From contig NZ_FQUY01000025.1 in assembly GCF_900129195.1 (NCBI RefSeq), positions 1 through 34,430 of the forward strand: 34,430 nt of DNA, read 5' to 3'. This document shows positions 24,280-31,454 of the stretch, piece by piece. How positions within the stretch are numbered: position 1 is the stretch's first letter; each line of letters opens with the position of its first letter. A program made the translations under genes and the position numbers. The notes below the pieces were generated by a model. The model worked only from the letters and a program-made list of their open reading frames with translations, was not told the DNA's origin and searched no databases. This DNA is from Desulforamulus putei DSM 12395 (GTDB taxonomy: Bacteria; Bacillota; Desulfotomaculia; Desulfotomaculales; Desulfotomaculaceae).

Positions 24280-25409
24280 TGATTGACGAGCAAATATTGG
24301 ATGAAATCCTTCCGGTGCCTGACAGAGAGGAATTGAAAAACTCAATCGTGCAGGAACTTAAAGACGAGGGCTTCAGGATATCCAACTTCAACTCAGGGGG
24401 AATCTTCTATACCCTGCTGATGATAGTCATCCAGATTAGAATCGAGCTGGTGAAGCTTCTGAGAAAGGTTCTAAACAATGTATTCCTGTCCCATGCTGAA
24501 GACGTGTGGTTGGAACTGAAGGCGGCAGACTTCTCCAAAAAGAGAAAGCAGCCGACAAAGACAAAAGGATATGTAACCCTTGAAAGGGACGCTCCCGGAG
24601 ATGCGGTCAAGATAGCCAAGGGGGACATATTCAAGACGGAGCAGGATATCAACGGAGAGGAGCTCCGGTTCCTGGCGGTCGAGGACACGGTTCTGCAAAA
24701 GGACTCCTTAAGCCAAAAGGTTCTTGTCCTGGCTGAGAAGGAAGGTGCAAAATACAACGTTCCACCGGGACAGATAAACAAGTCGCTCACTCACATTGAG
24801 GGCATTGACAGGATATTCAATGATTCTGACTGGCTTGTTCAGGAAGGGAGTGACCTTGAGGATATCGAGAGCCTGAGAGATAGAACCCTGAACTCATGGG
24901 CAGAGCTCTCCACCATGCCCATAGCTGACAAATACAAGAATGTTTGTGAAGGAGTCGAAGGGGTTCTGTTTGTAAAGGTTGATGATATGCATCCACGAGG
25001 CCAGGGGACTATCGACATCATCGTGACCTCGACGGCGGGAGCCGCAACTCAAGACCTGCTTGACAAGGTTGAGGCCCAGGCCGTCACCATAAAGGGGCCA
25101 TATGACAACCTGCTGGTGAAGTCTTCGGAGATTGTGGAGCAGGATTTTGATATCGTCATTTATATTGCGGAGGATGCAAGCGACGAGGGCGTTAAAGAGA
25201 AAGGTGAAGCAATTATCACCGATTTGATGAAAATCAGGAAAGACAGGGAGCTCAACCGGCTTTACTTAGATGACATCAGGTATGCCCTGAAAAGCGGAAT
25301 CCAGGTTTACAAGAAGTCAGACATTATCTCCCCTGCCGATGACGTAATCCTGAGCAATGACAAAGTGATTATGCTCGGTTTGCTCAATATAACCGTTGAG
25401 AGGGTGTAG
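24279..25409 (+). CDS. Baseplate wedge protein gpJ-like (Mu gp47)
   Basis: A 376-residue Baseplate_J protein starting in a TAATG overlap. The hallmark middle block is present: TKGYVTLERDAPGDAVKIAKGDIF, then GAKYNVPPGQINKSL and DLEDIESLRDRTLNSWAELST. Its oligomer makes the outer baseplate ring and passes on the contraction signal. Confidence 0.92.
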   Translation: MIDEQILDEILPVPDREELKNSIVQELKDEGFRISNFNSGGIFYTLLMIVIQIRIELVKLLRKVLNNVFLSHAEDVWLELKAADFSKKRKQPTKTKGYVTLERDAPGDAVKIAKGDIFKTEQDINGEELRFLAVEDTVLQKDSLSQKVLVLAEKEGAKYNVPPGQINKSLTHIEGIDRIFNDSDWLVQEGSDLEDIESLRDRTLNSWAELSTMPIADKYKNVCEGVEGVLFVKVDDMHPRGQGTIDIIVTSTAGAATQDLLDKVEAQAVTIKGPYDNLLVKSSEIVEQDFDIVIYIAEDASDEGVKEKGEAIITDLMKIRKDRELNRLYLDDIRYALKSGIQVYKKSDIISPADDVILSNDKVIMLGLLNITVERV

Positions 25410-25413
25410 AGGT

Positions 25414-26250
25414 ATGTTTGAAAAGTTTCAGGACTATATGTATTACCTGCTCTTTGGCCCTCTCAAAAAAGTCGCCAAGGCAAAAAACCAGTTTTATATA
25501 CTCTTCAAGGTGCTCGGGAAGCTGTTTGACCAGACAAAACAAGATATCTTCCGGGTCAGAGCGGAGTCGATGGTAATCAGTGCAAGCAGTCTTATGCTTG
25601 AAGAGCATGGGCGTGACCGTCGCATGAAGAGACTCAAAGGGGAAAGCGTTGAAAACTATAGAATGAGGCTTTCAATGAAAAATATTATTGCTGAGAAAGC
25701 CGGAACGAATGAAGGTATCCTCCTTGCACTCAAGGCTCTTGGATATGAACAATCACGAATTGAGCCATTTTACATCCATGACCCTGAAAGGTGGGCTGAG
25801 TTCCTGGTCTATCTCTCGTCAAAGCAGCAAGTCGGCATCAATGACATGGCGGTTATCGACAAGGAAGTCATGAAGGTCAAGCCTGCAAGTGGAAAGCCCA
25901 GTTATGGGATAGAGGAATATACGCAGGTTGAAGCCAGGTCGGAGTTTAAGGGCGGCCTTTACCGGTATCCATTATGCAACACCTTCCTTTGCGGGGTGTG
26001 GCCCTACAACAATGATAATGTGGGCTATCTGCTCAGGACTGACTTGAGTCATGAATCGACGTACAGAGAAGGCAACTTCTCCTATCCCCTGGCCGGGACG
26101 ATTGCTGCATCCGAAAGACTGTATCAAGAAACGGACTTTGTGCAGTGCAACCATGAGAGCTCAACAATAGAGGCAGAAACGGAGTATGAGGGTAATACAT
26201 TCAACTATCCTCTCTGTAATCAAATAAGGGCGGGAGAATATCCAAACTAA
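25414..26250 (+). CDS. Tail protein gpI-like (Mu gp48 position) with C-terminal repeats
   Basis: A 278-residue protein. ATG 25414 is the best start, just after the gpJ stop. The N-terminal 170 residues fit gpI/DUF2313-type proteins that hold tail fibres to the baseplate (LGKLFDQTKQDIFRVRAESM, MKNIIAEKAGTNEGILLALK). From residue 170 three imperfect repeats of about 40 aa follow, each with a Tyr-Pro-Leu motif at residues 185, 224 and 265 (RYPLCNTF, SYPLAGTI, NYPLCNQI). The repeats may form the fibre-docking part. Confidence 0.75.
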   Translation: MFEKFQDYMYYLLFGPLKKVAKAKNQFYILFKVLGKLFDQTKQDIFRVRAESMVISASSLMLEEHGRDRRMKRLKGESVENYRMRLSMKNIIAEKAGTNEGILLALKALGYEQSRIEPFYIHDPERWAEFLVYLSSKQQVGINDMAVIDKEVMKVKPASGKPSYGIEEYTQVEARSEFKGGLYRYPLCNTFLCGVWPYNNDNVGYLLRTDLSHESTYREGNFSYPLAGTIAASERLYQETDFVQCNHESSTIEAETEYEGNTFNYPLCNQIRAGEYPN

Positions 26251-26264
26251 AGGAGGTTTGATGG

Positions 26265-26573
26265 ATGAAGACATTAACTGCAACGGGTATTACCAAACAG
26301 CTCACAAGGCTGAAAGACTCATTGTCACATGCAACCTATCTGCTGAACGGGCAGCAAAGACAGACTGATATCTTTAAAACGGAGATAAACCAGGACTTTA
26401 TAAGGATATTCGTCTACCTGGATGACACTGTTTCGGGAACGGTCAGCAATATCAGTTTAGTTGACAGGGACGGTGATGTGGTGGCTCTTGCAACCAGAGA
26501 GTTTATAAAACCTCAATCCAAAGGGCTGTATTCGGTCTTTGCTTATAAATTCGTGGAAGTGGAGGTGAGCTAA
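26265..26573 (+). CDS. Small tail-associated protein, unknown function
   Basis: A 102-residue protein behind AAAGGAGG. It starts with a helical segment (ITKQLTRLKDSLSHATYLLNG) and continues as strands (FIRIFVYLDDTVSGTVSNIS, LVDRDGDVVALATREFI). Similar proteins are common between the gpI-like gene and fibres in Firmicute phages. A fibre-assembly or baseplate-decoration role is inferred. Confidence 0.65.
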   Translation: MKTLTATGITKQLTRLKDSLSHATYLLNGQQRQTDIFKTEINQDFIRIFVYLDDTVSGTVSNISLVDRDGDVVALATREFIKPQSKGLYSVFAYKFVEVEVS

Positions 26574-26574
26574 A

Positions 26575-27021
26575 ATGAAGCCTTACAATCTCAAGCAATG
26601 GCAAGACCATATTGTTGACGAACTAACGGGAGAGGTGATTCAGGAAGGGACTCCCGTCAGTGCGACAAACTTAAACAATATGGAGACCGGTATTCTTGGA
26701 GCTGACGGTTTTGCCTCGGTTCTGATTCAACAGGCAATGCAGTCCAAAAGAAGCATAGCTGACCTGGAAGGAGAGCTTGTGGAAGTGTCATTGAGCAATA
26801 CAATGAGCTATCCCTTTAACAACTCAGAGACAACCGTTGCCCTCCAAAAGGCAAGGGACACCTTGAATTACAGGGTGCTCACTGAGGTTCTAAGCTCCAA
26901 CGGGTTTGTCGGAGACATTGAGGTGTACGACAAGGCCCTGAACGGCTTTAAAATCCGGTACACAGGCAGCGCAACGAGTGCAACAATCAAATGTTTTATC
27001 CAAGGGGGTATGTTTCAATAA
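26575..27021 (+). CDS. Tail fibre-associated protein, phage structural
   Basis: A 148-residue protein starting one base after the previous stop. The N-terminus (QWQDHIVDELTGEVIQEGTPVSATNLNNME) is a recurring start of Firmicute tail appendage proteins (GTxxSAtNLNxmE). The rest is strand-rich. It is probably a short fibre or an adaptor between baseplate and the variable tip protein. Confidence 0.7.
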   Translation: MKPYNLKQWQDHIVDELTGEVIQEGTPVSATNLNNMETGILGADGFASVLIQQAMQSKRSIADLEGELVEVSLSNTMSYPFNNSETTVALQKARDTLNYRVLTEVLSSNGFVGDIEVYDKALNGFKIRYTGSATSATIKCFIQGGMFQ

Positions 27022-27191
27022 TGGCGAACGTGATAATTAAGAGCAGCGAGAGGCAAGAAAGGACGAACAGGGTCTTGAGGGACTTTGGACACAACAGCTC
27101 AACGGCCAACAAGCAAACAAGGGAATACGCTGAGTGCATTGCTCAGAGGAGTCATGAAGTGATTAAGAAAGCGGAGGGATTGAAAAGATGA
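27021..27191 (+). CDS. Very small phage protein, unknown function
   Basis: A 56-residue basic, helical protein from ATG 27021, overlapping the previous stop (TAATG), with AAGGGGGT at 27002-27009. It is rich in Arg and Ser (SERQERTNRVLRDFGHNSST). Position suggests a chaperone or adaptor for the tail tip; nothing more can be read. Confidence 0.55.
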   Translation: MANVIIKSSERQERTNRVLRDFGHNSSTANKQTREYAECIAQRSHEVIKKAEGLKR

Positions 27192-27535
27192 ACGGTCAGG
27201 TAAATATCGTTGAAAAGAACGAAGGGCCAAAAATCAACATCGTGCAGGACGGGACAAAGGTCATCCTGGATGAAATCATGACCCTTGACCTTGAGAAGTA
27301 CGAAAGGGACTTTGATGTTCATATTAACATTTGCACTAATGAGTTCGGGTTCCTGACCTTCGGGCTCAATAAATGGTATGTTGCACAGATAGACATACCG
27401 GCAAGGGCATACGATACCGTCATTGACGGTGAGGATGAGAATGGCAATCCAATGGAAAAGCAATTCCCCATCCCATTTGATATGGGCAAGGTGACAATAA
27501 CATTATGGGCTAAAGGAGGAGCAACCAATGAGTAA
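27188..27535 (+). CDS. Small tail-tip region protein, unknown function
   Basis: A 115-residue acidic, strand-rich protein (EFGFLTFGLNKWYVAQIDIPARAY). It overlaps the DGR target start by 8 bp, so the two are translated together. It may be a chaperone or adaptor for the variable receptor-binding protein. No family was recognised. Confidence 0.6.
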   Translation: MNGQVNIVEKNEGPKINIVQDGTKVILDEIMTLDLEKYERDFDVHINICTNEFGFLTFGLNKWYVAQIDIPARAYDTVIDGEDENGNPMEKQFPIPFDMGKVTITLWAKGGATNE

Positions 27536-28631
27536 TTTTGATGACATGAAATTAGCGGTTGAAGCGTTGTCGGGCGGGAAAAATACGGTCTTGTTTGATG
27601 ATATGGGGCTCCCTTCAATCATGGTGAGGATACCGCTATTCAAAAGCATTGACGTGATGACCGGTGGAGAAGATGCGGCTCATCCAATGTTTGTTGTGAA
27701 TGGAGTTCAGAAATCTGAAGTGATGGTCTCCAAGTATCAAAATATTGTCATGTATGACCGAGCCTACAGCCTGCCCTTTAAAGACCCGAAAACAAGCGTG
27801 AACTTCGATACAGTAAAAGCCTACTGTGAAAATAAGGGCTTAGGATGGCATCTGATGACGAATGCTGAATGGGCCGGGATTGCGCTTTGGTGTAAGAAAA
27901 ACGGCTTTATGCCCAGGGGGAACAATAACTATGGAGCTGACCATTCCGCTCCCCATGAGAAGGGTGTGGGAACCTACTTTGACAGTGGAGCCGGGAAGAC
28001 CGGCAGGGTTGCAACCGGAAGTGGCCCGGCAAGTTGGGCTCACGACAACACCAACGAGGGCATATTTGACCTCAACGGCAACGTGTGGGAATGGGTCGGA
28101 GGCTTGAGGCTTAACAACGGGGAGATACAAATTATCCCTAACAACGATGCCGCTGCTGCTGTTGACCAAACGGCGACAAGTGCGTTGTGGAAGGCCATGT
28201 TGCAGGACGGAAGCCTTGTGGCCCCCGGCACGGCCAACACTCTAAAGGTGGACAATACCACGGCAGGCGATGCAACCGCTACCTCTCATGATGTTGGTGG
28301 AGACCCGAGGATAAACACGGCGGTTGAAAACCAGATGTATACACCGGGAGGCCAGTATGATTACGGATATTCATACACAACCTTCGAAACACTGGCTGCT
28401 GAAGCAGGAGTAACAATCCCGAATCTCCTCAAAGCTTTAGGAATGTTTCCGATTGATGCGGCGCATGGGGCAGACGGTTTTTATGCTCGTAACTATGGAG
28501 AAAGGCTCCCGATTCGTGGCGGCGCTTGGGGTGGCACTTCCCATGCGGGCGTGTTCCGCGTCGACCTGTACTACTCTCGTGCGCGCGTCAGTGCGAATAT
28601 CGGTTTCCGCTCCGCTTTTGTTACTCTGTAA
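27528..28631 (+). CDS. DGR variable target: FGE-sulfatase/C-type-lectin-fold tail tip protein
   Basis: A 367-residue protein behind AAAGGAGGAG. The C-terminal two thirds show formylglycine-generating-enzyme-type motifs: WHLMTNAEWAGIALWCKKNG, GIFDLNGNVWEWVGGL and the end RGGAWGGTSHAGVFR with IGFRSAF. The fold is used here as a scaffold; a true FGE active site is not expected. The last 42 residues are the variable repeat. Diversified positions are A333, G336, H339, R344, D346, Y348, Y349, R353 and A356, on the ligand-facing end of this fold in known DGR targets. It follows the baseplate and fibre genes, where Mu has its S fibre, so it is most likely the receptor-binding tip. It has no signal peptide. 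Confidence 0.9.
   Translation: MSNFDDMKLAVEALSGGKNTVLFDDMGLPSIMVRIPLFKSIDVMTGGEDAAHPMFVVNGVQKSEVMVSKYQNIVMYDRAYSLPFKDPKTSVNFDTVKAYCENKGLGWHLMTNAEWAGIALWCKKNGFMPRGNNNYGADHSAPHEKGVGTYFDSGAGKTGRVATGSGPASWAHDNTNEGIFDLNGNVWEWVGGLRLNNGEIQIIPNNDAAAAVDQTATSALWKAMLQDGSLVAPGTANTLKVDNTTAGDATATSHDVGGDPRINTAVENQMYTPGGQYDYGYSYTTFETLAAEAGVTIPNLLKALGMFPIDAAHGADGFYARNYGERLPIRGGAWGGTSHAGVFRVDLYYSRARVSANIGFRSAFVTL
28505..28616 (+). repeat. DGR variable repeat (VR)
   Basis: These 112 bp match 29082-29193 with 13 differences and no gaps. Every difference lies opposite an A in the template (7 to G, 4 to C, 2 to T). The last 36 bp of the match, from 28581, hold three of these changes, and the final GGTTTCCGCTCCGCT is unchanged, as expected for the initiation (IMH) end. 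Divergence begins right after 28616. Confidence 0.95.
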
Positions 28632-28652
28632 TCTGTTTTCTGAATATCTGTC

Positions 28653-28674
28653 GGGGAGAGCGATAGCTCTCCCC
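28653..28674 (+). promoter_or_regulatory. DGR hairpin/cruciform downstream of VR
   Basis: GGGGAGAGC (28653-28661) and GCTCTCCCC (28666-28674) form a perfect 9-bp GC-rich stem with the 4-nt loop GATA, 36 bp after VR. Known DGRs of Bordetella phage type need such a hairpin for efficient target recognition. It could also act as a weak terminator, but no T run follows. Confidence 0.85.
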
Positions 28675-28702
28675 CCACCCTGAAGTAAGAGAGGAGTTTT
28701 AG

Positions 28703-29044
28703 ATGGAGCAATTAAAGATATACCAAAAAATCTATGACATGATAGTCTACGGAAACAACTGCCTACTTCAGTTTCCCAGGTCAGAAAGATATGCGCTTGC
28801 AACGGAGATTAAGAAAAGCATGTATACGCTGCTGAGGTTGGCGATAGTGGCAAACAAGAAGTATTATAAAAAGACAACTCTTCAGGAAATGGATGTTGAG
28901 CTGGAAACATTAAAAACCTTTATAAGGGTTGCGGCAGACCCTAAATTCAAATACTTGGGACTGAAGCAATATGAAAATTGGAGCAAGATGCTCAGCGAAA
29001 TCGGGCGCATGTTGGGAGGATGGATGAAGGCAGTAAAGCAGTAA
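28703..29044 (+). CDS. avd: DGR accessory variability determinant (Avd)
   Basis: A 113-residue basic helical protein between VR and TR, behind AGAGGAG. It has the four-helix pattern of Avd/S23-type proteins: IYQKIYDMIVYGNNCLLQFP with RSERYALATEIKKSMYTLL, LLRLAIVANKKYYKKTTLQE, and LETLKTFIRVAADPKFKYL. Avd forms a barrel pentamer that binds the RT and template RNA, needed for cDNA priming. Order (target, avd, TR, RT) is that of the Bordetella phage DGR. Confidence 0.93.
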   Translation: MEQLKIYQKIYDMIVYGNNCLLQFPRSERYALATEIKKSMYTLLRLAIVANKKYYKKTTLQEMDVELETLKTFIRVAADPKFKYLGLKQYENWSKMLSEIGRMLGGWMKAVKQ

Positions 29045-29081
29045 ATAAATAAACAAAAACTATGGGGGATGAGTCTATTGA

Positions 29082-29193
29082 GCTCCCGATTCGTGGCGGC
29101 AATTGGGGTAACACTTCCAATGCGGGCGTGTTCAACGTCAACCTGAACAACTCTCGTGCGAACGTCAGTACGAATATCGGTTTCCGCTCCGCT
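29082..29193 (+). ncRNA. DGR template repeat (TR) and its RNA region
   Basis: The 112-bp non-coding donor copy holds 23 adenines, mostly in AAC/AAT codon positions aligned with the variable codons of the target. Read in the VR frame it would give Asn at eight of the nine variable sites and Thr at the ninth. Transcription from upstream should yield an RNA spanning TR and the spacer to the RT, which is reverse transcribed with errors at A. The gap from 29045 to 29315 holds only TR and the spacer. Confidence 0.95.
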
Positions 29194-29212
29194 CTGCTCT
29201 CATAGTCAATGG

Positions 29213-29234
29213 CTATAACCTCATGGGGTTATAG
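29213..29234 (+). other. Hairpin in the TR-RT spacer
   Basis: CTATAACC (29213-29220) pairs perfectly with GGTTATAG (29227-29234) around a 6-nt loop. It lies 20 bp after TR. In the Bordetella DGR the RNA spacer after TR is bound by RT-Avd and primes cDNA synthesis, so this may be part of that structure. The role is inferred from location. Confidence 0.55.
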
Positions 29235-29315
29235 ATAGCACAGAGAGAACAAAGGGGCTCATTCCCCTGCTGAAAAAGCAAAATATTGAATTGCTATAGA
29301 AGCATCGAGTAAGTA

Positions 29316-30494
29316 ATGAAAGATGCTACATATAGTACTAATAAAAACAAGGGGATGCAAAAATTGTCTCAGAAATTAAAGAACCTTTTTCCGAAAATCA
29401 TTGATTTTGAAAACTTGTACATAGCGGCCCTTGAAGCGAGAAAAGGGAAACGTTTTAGGGATGAAATATTAAAATTTAACAGCCAGCTTGAGGAAAACTT
29501 GATTATTATTCAAAATGAGCTTTTATATAAAACCTATGAAGTAGGCAAATATAGGCAGTTCTTTATACATGACCCTAAAAAGAGATTAATCATGGCACTG
29601 CCTTTCAAAGATAGAGTTGTTCAATGGGCCGTATACAGGATTTTATACCCGCTCTATGACAAACAGTTTATTTTTGATAGTTATGGTTGCAGAGTCGGAA
29701 AAGGCACTCATAAAGCGGCAGACAGGCTTCAATACTGGTTGCGGCAGGTAGACCGCAAGAGTCAAAAATACTATTACCTTAAGCTTGATATCTCGAAGTA
29801 TTTTTATAGAGTCAACCATGCGATATTACTTGACATCCTAAGAAAGAAGATTGTTGATAATGACTTGATGTGGCTGCTTGAGACCATAGTCAACAGTGAG
29901 GACGTGGCCTTTGGGCTCCCTGCCGGAATGGAAGCCGATGACTGCCCGGAAGAAGAGAGACTGTTTGATACAGGGATGCCAATAGGAAACCTTACCTCAC
30001 AACTCTTTGCAAATGTCTACTTAAACGAGCTTGACCAGTATGTAAAGCACAAATTGAGGATACATTACTACATCAGGTATATGGATGATATAATAATCCT
30101 GTCGGATGATAAGAAATACTTACACAAGGTCAAGGAAGACATTGGAACATTCCTGAAATCGGCTCTTGCGCTTGACCTAAACAACAAGACTGCTATCAGA
30201 CCCATATCTTTAGGTGTTGAGTTCGTGGGCTTTAAGATATGGCCTACCCATAGGAAGCTAAAGAAAAAGACTCTGAAGAAGATTAAGAGGAGGGTCAAAA
30301 CGCTTCAAAAAGCCTATGAAAAGGGGTTGATTGCCTTCGATAAGGTGAATGCCTCAATGCAGTCCTATTTCGGCATCATGAGGCACTTCAACAGCTATAA
30401 CTTCAAAACAAAACTCCTGAACGAGTGCGTATTTCAACGGGGCGAAGACCAGCACGTCCAGGAGCGTTATTCTCAAAATAATTGGCAAGAGTAA
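29316..30494 (+). CDS. DGR reverse transcriptase
   Basis: A 392-residue RT. Motif A is YLKLDISKYFYRVNH with catalytic D158. The DGR-type motif 4 is IGNLTSQ at 223-229, whereas group II introns have QGGPLSP-like residues. The active site is YMDD at 255-258 (RYMDDIIIL). A thumb-like basic region follows (LKKKTLKKIKRRVKTLQKAY). There is no maturase or endonuclease domain. No strong ribosome site precedes ATG 29316; ATG 29355 has AAGGGG too close, so the start is uncertain. It copies TR RNA with errors at adenines. Confidence 0.95.
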   Translation: MKDATYSTNKNKGMQKLSQKLKNLFPKIIDFENLYIAALEARKGKRFRDEILKFNSQLEENLIIIQNELLYKTYEVGKYRQFFIHDPKKRLIMALPFKDRVVQWAVYRILYPLYDKQFIFDSYGCRVGKGTHKAADRLQYWLRQVDRKSQKYYYLKLDISKYFYRVNHAILLDILRKKIVDNDLMWLLETIVNSEDVAFGLPAGMEADDCPEEERLFDTGMPIGNLTSQLFANVYLNELDQYVKHKLRIHYYIRYMDDIIILSDDKKYLHKVKEDIGTFLKSALALDLNNKTAIRPISLGVEFVGFKIWPTHRKLKKKTLKKIKRRVKTLQKAYEKGLIAFDKVNASMQSYFGIMRHFNSYNFKTKLLNECVFQRGEDQHVQERYSQNNWQE

Positions 30495-30511
30495 AGCCAA
30501 AGACCCTCAGA

Positions 30512-30584
30512 AATAGTTCTAAAAACCAGCGTTATTTTTGCCAAAAATCATGAGAATTTTTGCCAAAAATTTTGAGCGGCTACA
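30512..30584 (+). other. Probable right end of the prophage (attR) with 22-bp transposase-site repeats
   Basis: Two copies of ATTTTTGCCAAAAAT, each followed by six bases ending TGAG, start at 30534 and 30556, exactly 22 bp apart. The motif is a dyad around one central C. A degenerate third copy starts at 30512 (11 of 22 bases match). Mu right ends also carry a tandem of 22-bp MuA sites. A CA at 30583-30584 is a plausible terminus, and host coding sequence is open just beyond it. The exact end and the 5-bp duplication cannot be checked because the left end is outside the window. Confidence 0.65.
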
Positions 30585-31454
30585 GAGAGTAGTGGGGAAG
30601 TTGATATTAGGTTATATTCAGTTACCGGTAAATTTTTATCCGACTACCGGGGTGAATGGGGGGACGGACTCAGGGAGGGAGGAACCAGATTCGAATTTGC
30701 CATTCCAATGGAGGATCTCAATGTTTACCCGTCTCAACCGGTAAATTTTTACTTAACGGGTATTGGGAGTGCCGGTGATCGCTTACCTGATTATGGCGAT
30801 ATCATGTGGACACCTTTTCCTGTTATGGTTAAGAACAAATTAAGTCTTACCGCTGTATCAATCTTTTGGATAGCGGTAACAGTATTTTTTTACAGACACC
30901 GTATTTGGCTTTTTTATTATATCTGGGGCGCCGTGGGTTTTACCCTCCTACTGGTTTCCTTTTTGCGCGGTTCTTTTGTGGAATACCAGTTGGAACACCA
31001 GGCGGCCATGTTCCTGCACCAGTTGTTAAACTATTTTGATATAGAAACCGCTGTTTTTGACCGTGCAGTATGTACTCTTTTAATTATGACCGAGGTAGAC
31101 AATAGCTGGACTGTCCTTAATGTTGACATCGAAAACTCAGGTCTCCTGGAAATGTGTATCTTACTGGGGTTGATTATATTCTACCCTCCTTACAAACCTA
31201 CCAGAAAGGCGATATTCTCTCTGGTGGCTGTGGTCTGTGTTTACGCCATTAATCTCTTACGTCTTTTTATCGTTATATTTTCTATTCACTGGTTTGGCCG
31301 CGATATTGCTTCTATTGCCCATTCAATTTTGGGCAGGCTGGTATTCTTTATCCTGATTGTTGCCCTGTACTGGGAGATTTTGACCAAACCATCATTAAAA
31401 ATAGTCCGGGAGAACATCGAAAATGACGCAAGTATTACTGGAAAGGGCACTTGA
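30585..31454 (+). pseudogene. xrtG: Host gene interrupted by the prophage: extracytoplasmic domain fused to XrtG-like exosortase (3' part)
   Basis: The frame is open from the prophage end. Residues before about 30800 (VDIRLYSVTGKFLSDYRGEW, TRFEFAIPMEDLNVYPSQPV, FYLTGIGSAGDRLPDYGDI) resemble a DOMON-like beta-sandwich. After 30825 (MVKNKLSL) come the membrane segments of an XrtG-type exosortase: FWIAVTVFFYRHRIW, ILLGLIIFYPPY, INLLRLFIVIF and IAHSILGRLVFFIL. The expected Arg (31260-31262) and His (31320-31322) are present. The site where I expect Cys (CSG) reads Asn (31134-31136, ENSGLLEMC). Exosortase-family enzymes cleave C-terminal sorting signals at the membrane. No ribosome site precedes the exosortase part, so it is either a true fusion or a decayed gene; ATG 30708 or 30825 could still give a shorter product. 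Confidence 0.65.

Noticed and set aside
27528-28631. Target protein as an active formylglycine-generating enzyme
   Set aside because: The end of the fold is diversified and the gene lies in a tail block without a sulfatase, so the fold is used for binding.
28632-28702. Hairpin after VR as a simple terminator
   Set aside because: The stem is followed by C-rich sequence instead of a T run, and avd must be transcribed through it.
29316-30494. RT as part of a group II intron or retron
   Set aside because: There is no maturase or endonuclease domain, motif 4 is IGNLTSQ, and avd plus TR/VR identify a DGR.
30538-30744. A 68-codon plus-strand frame crossing the phage right end
   Set aside because: It crosses the transposase-site repeats and overlaps the host frame with better protein features; no ribosome site.
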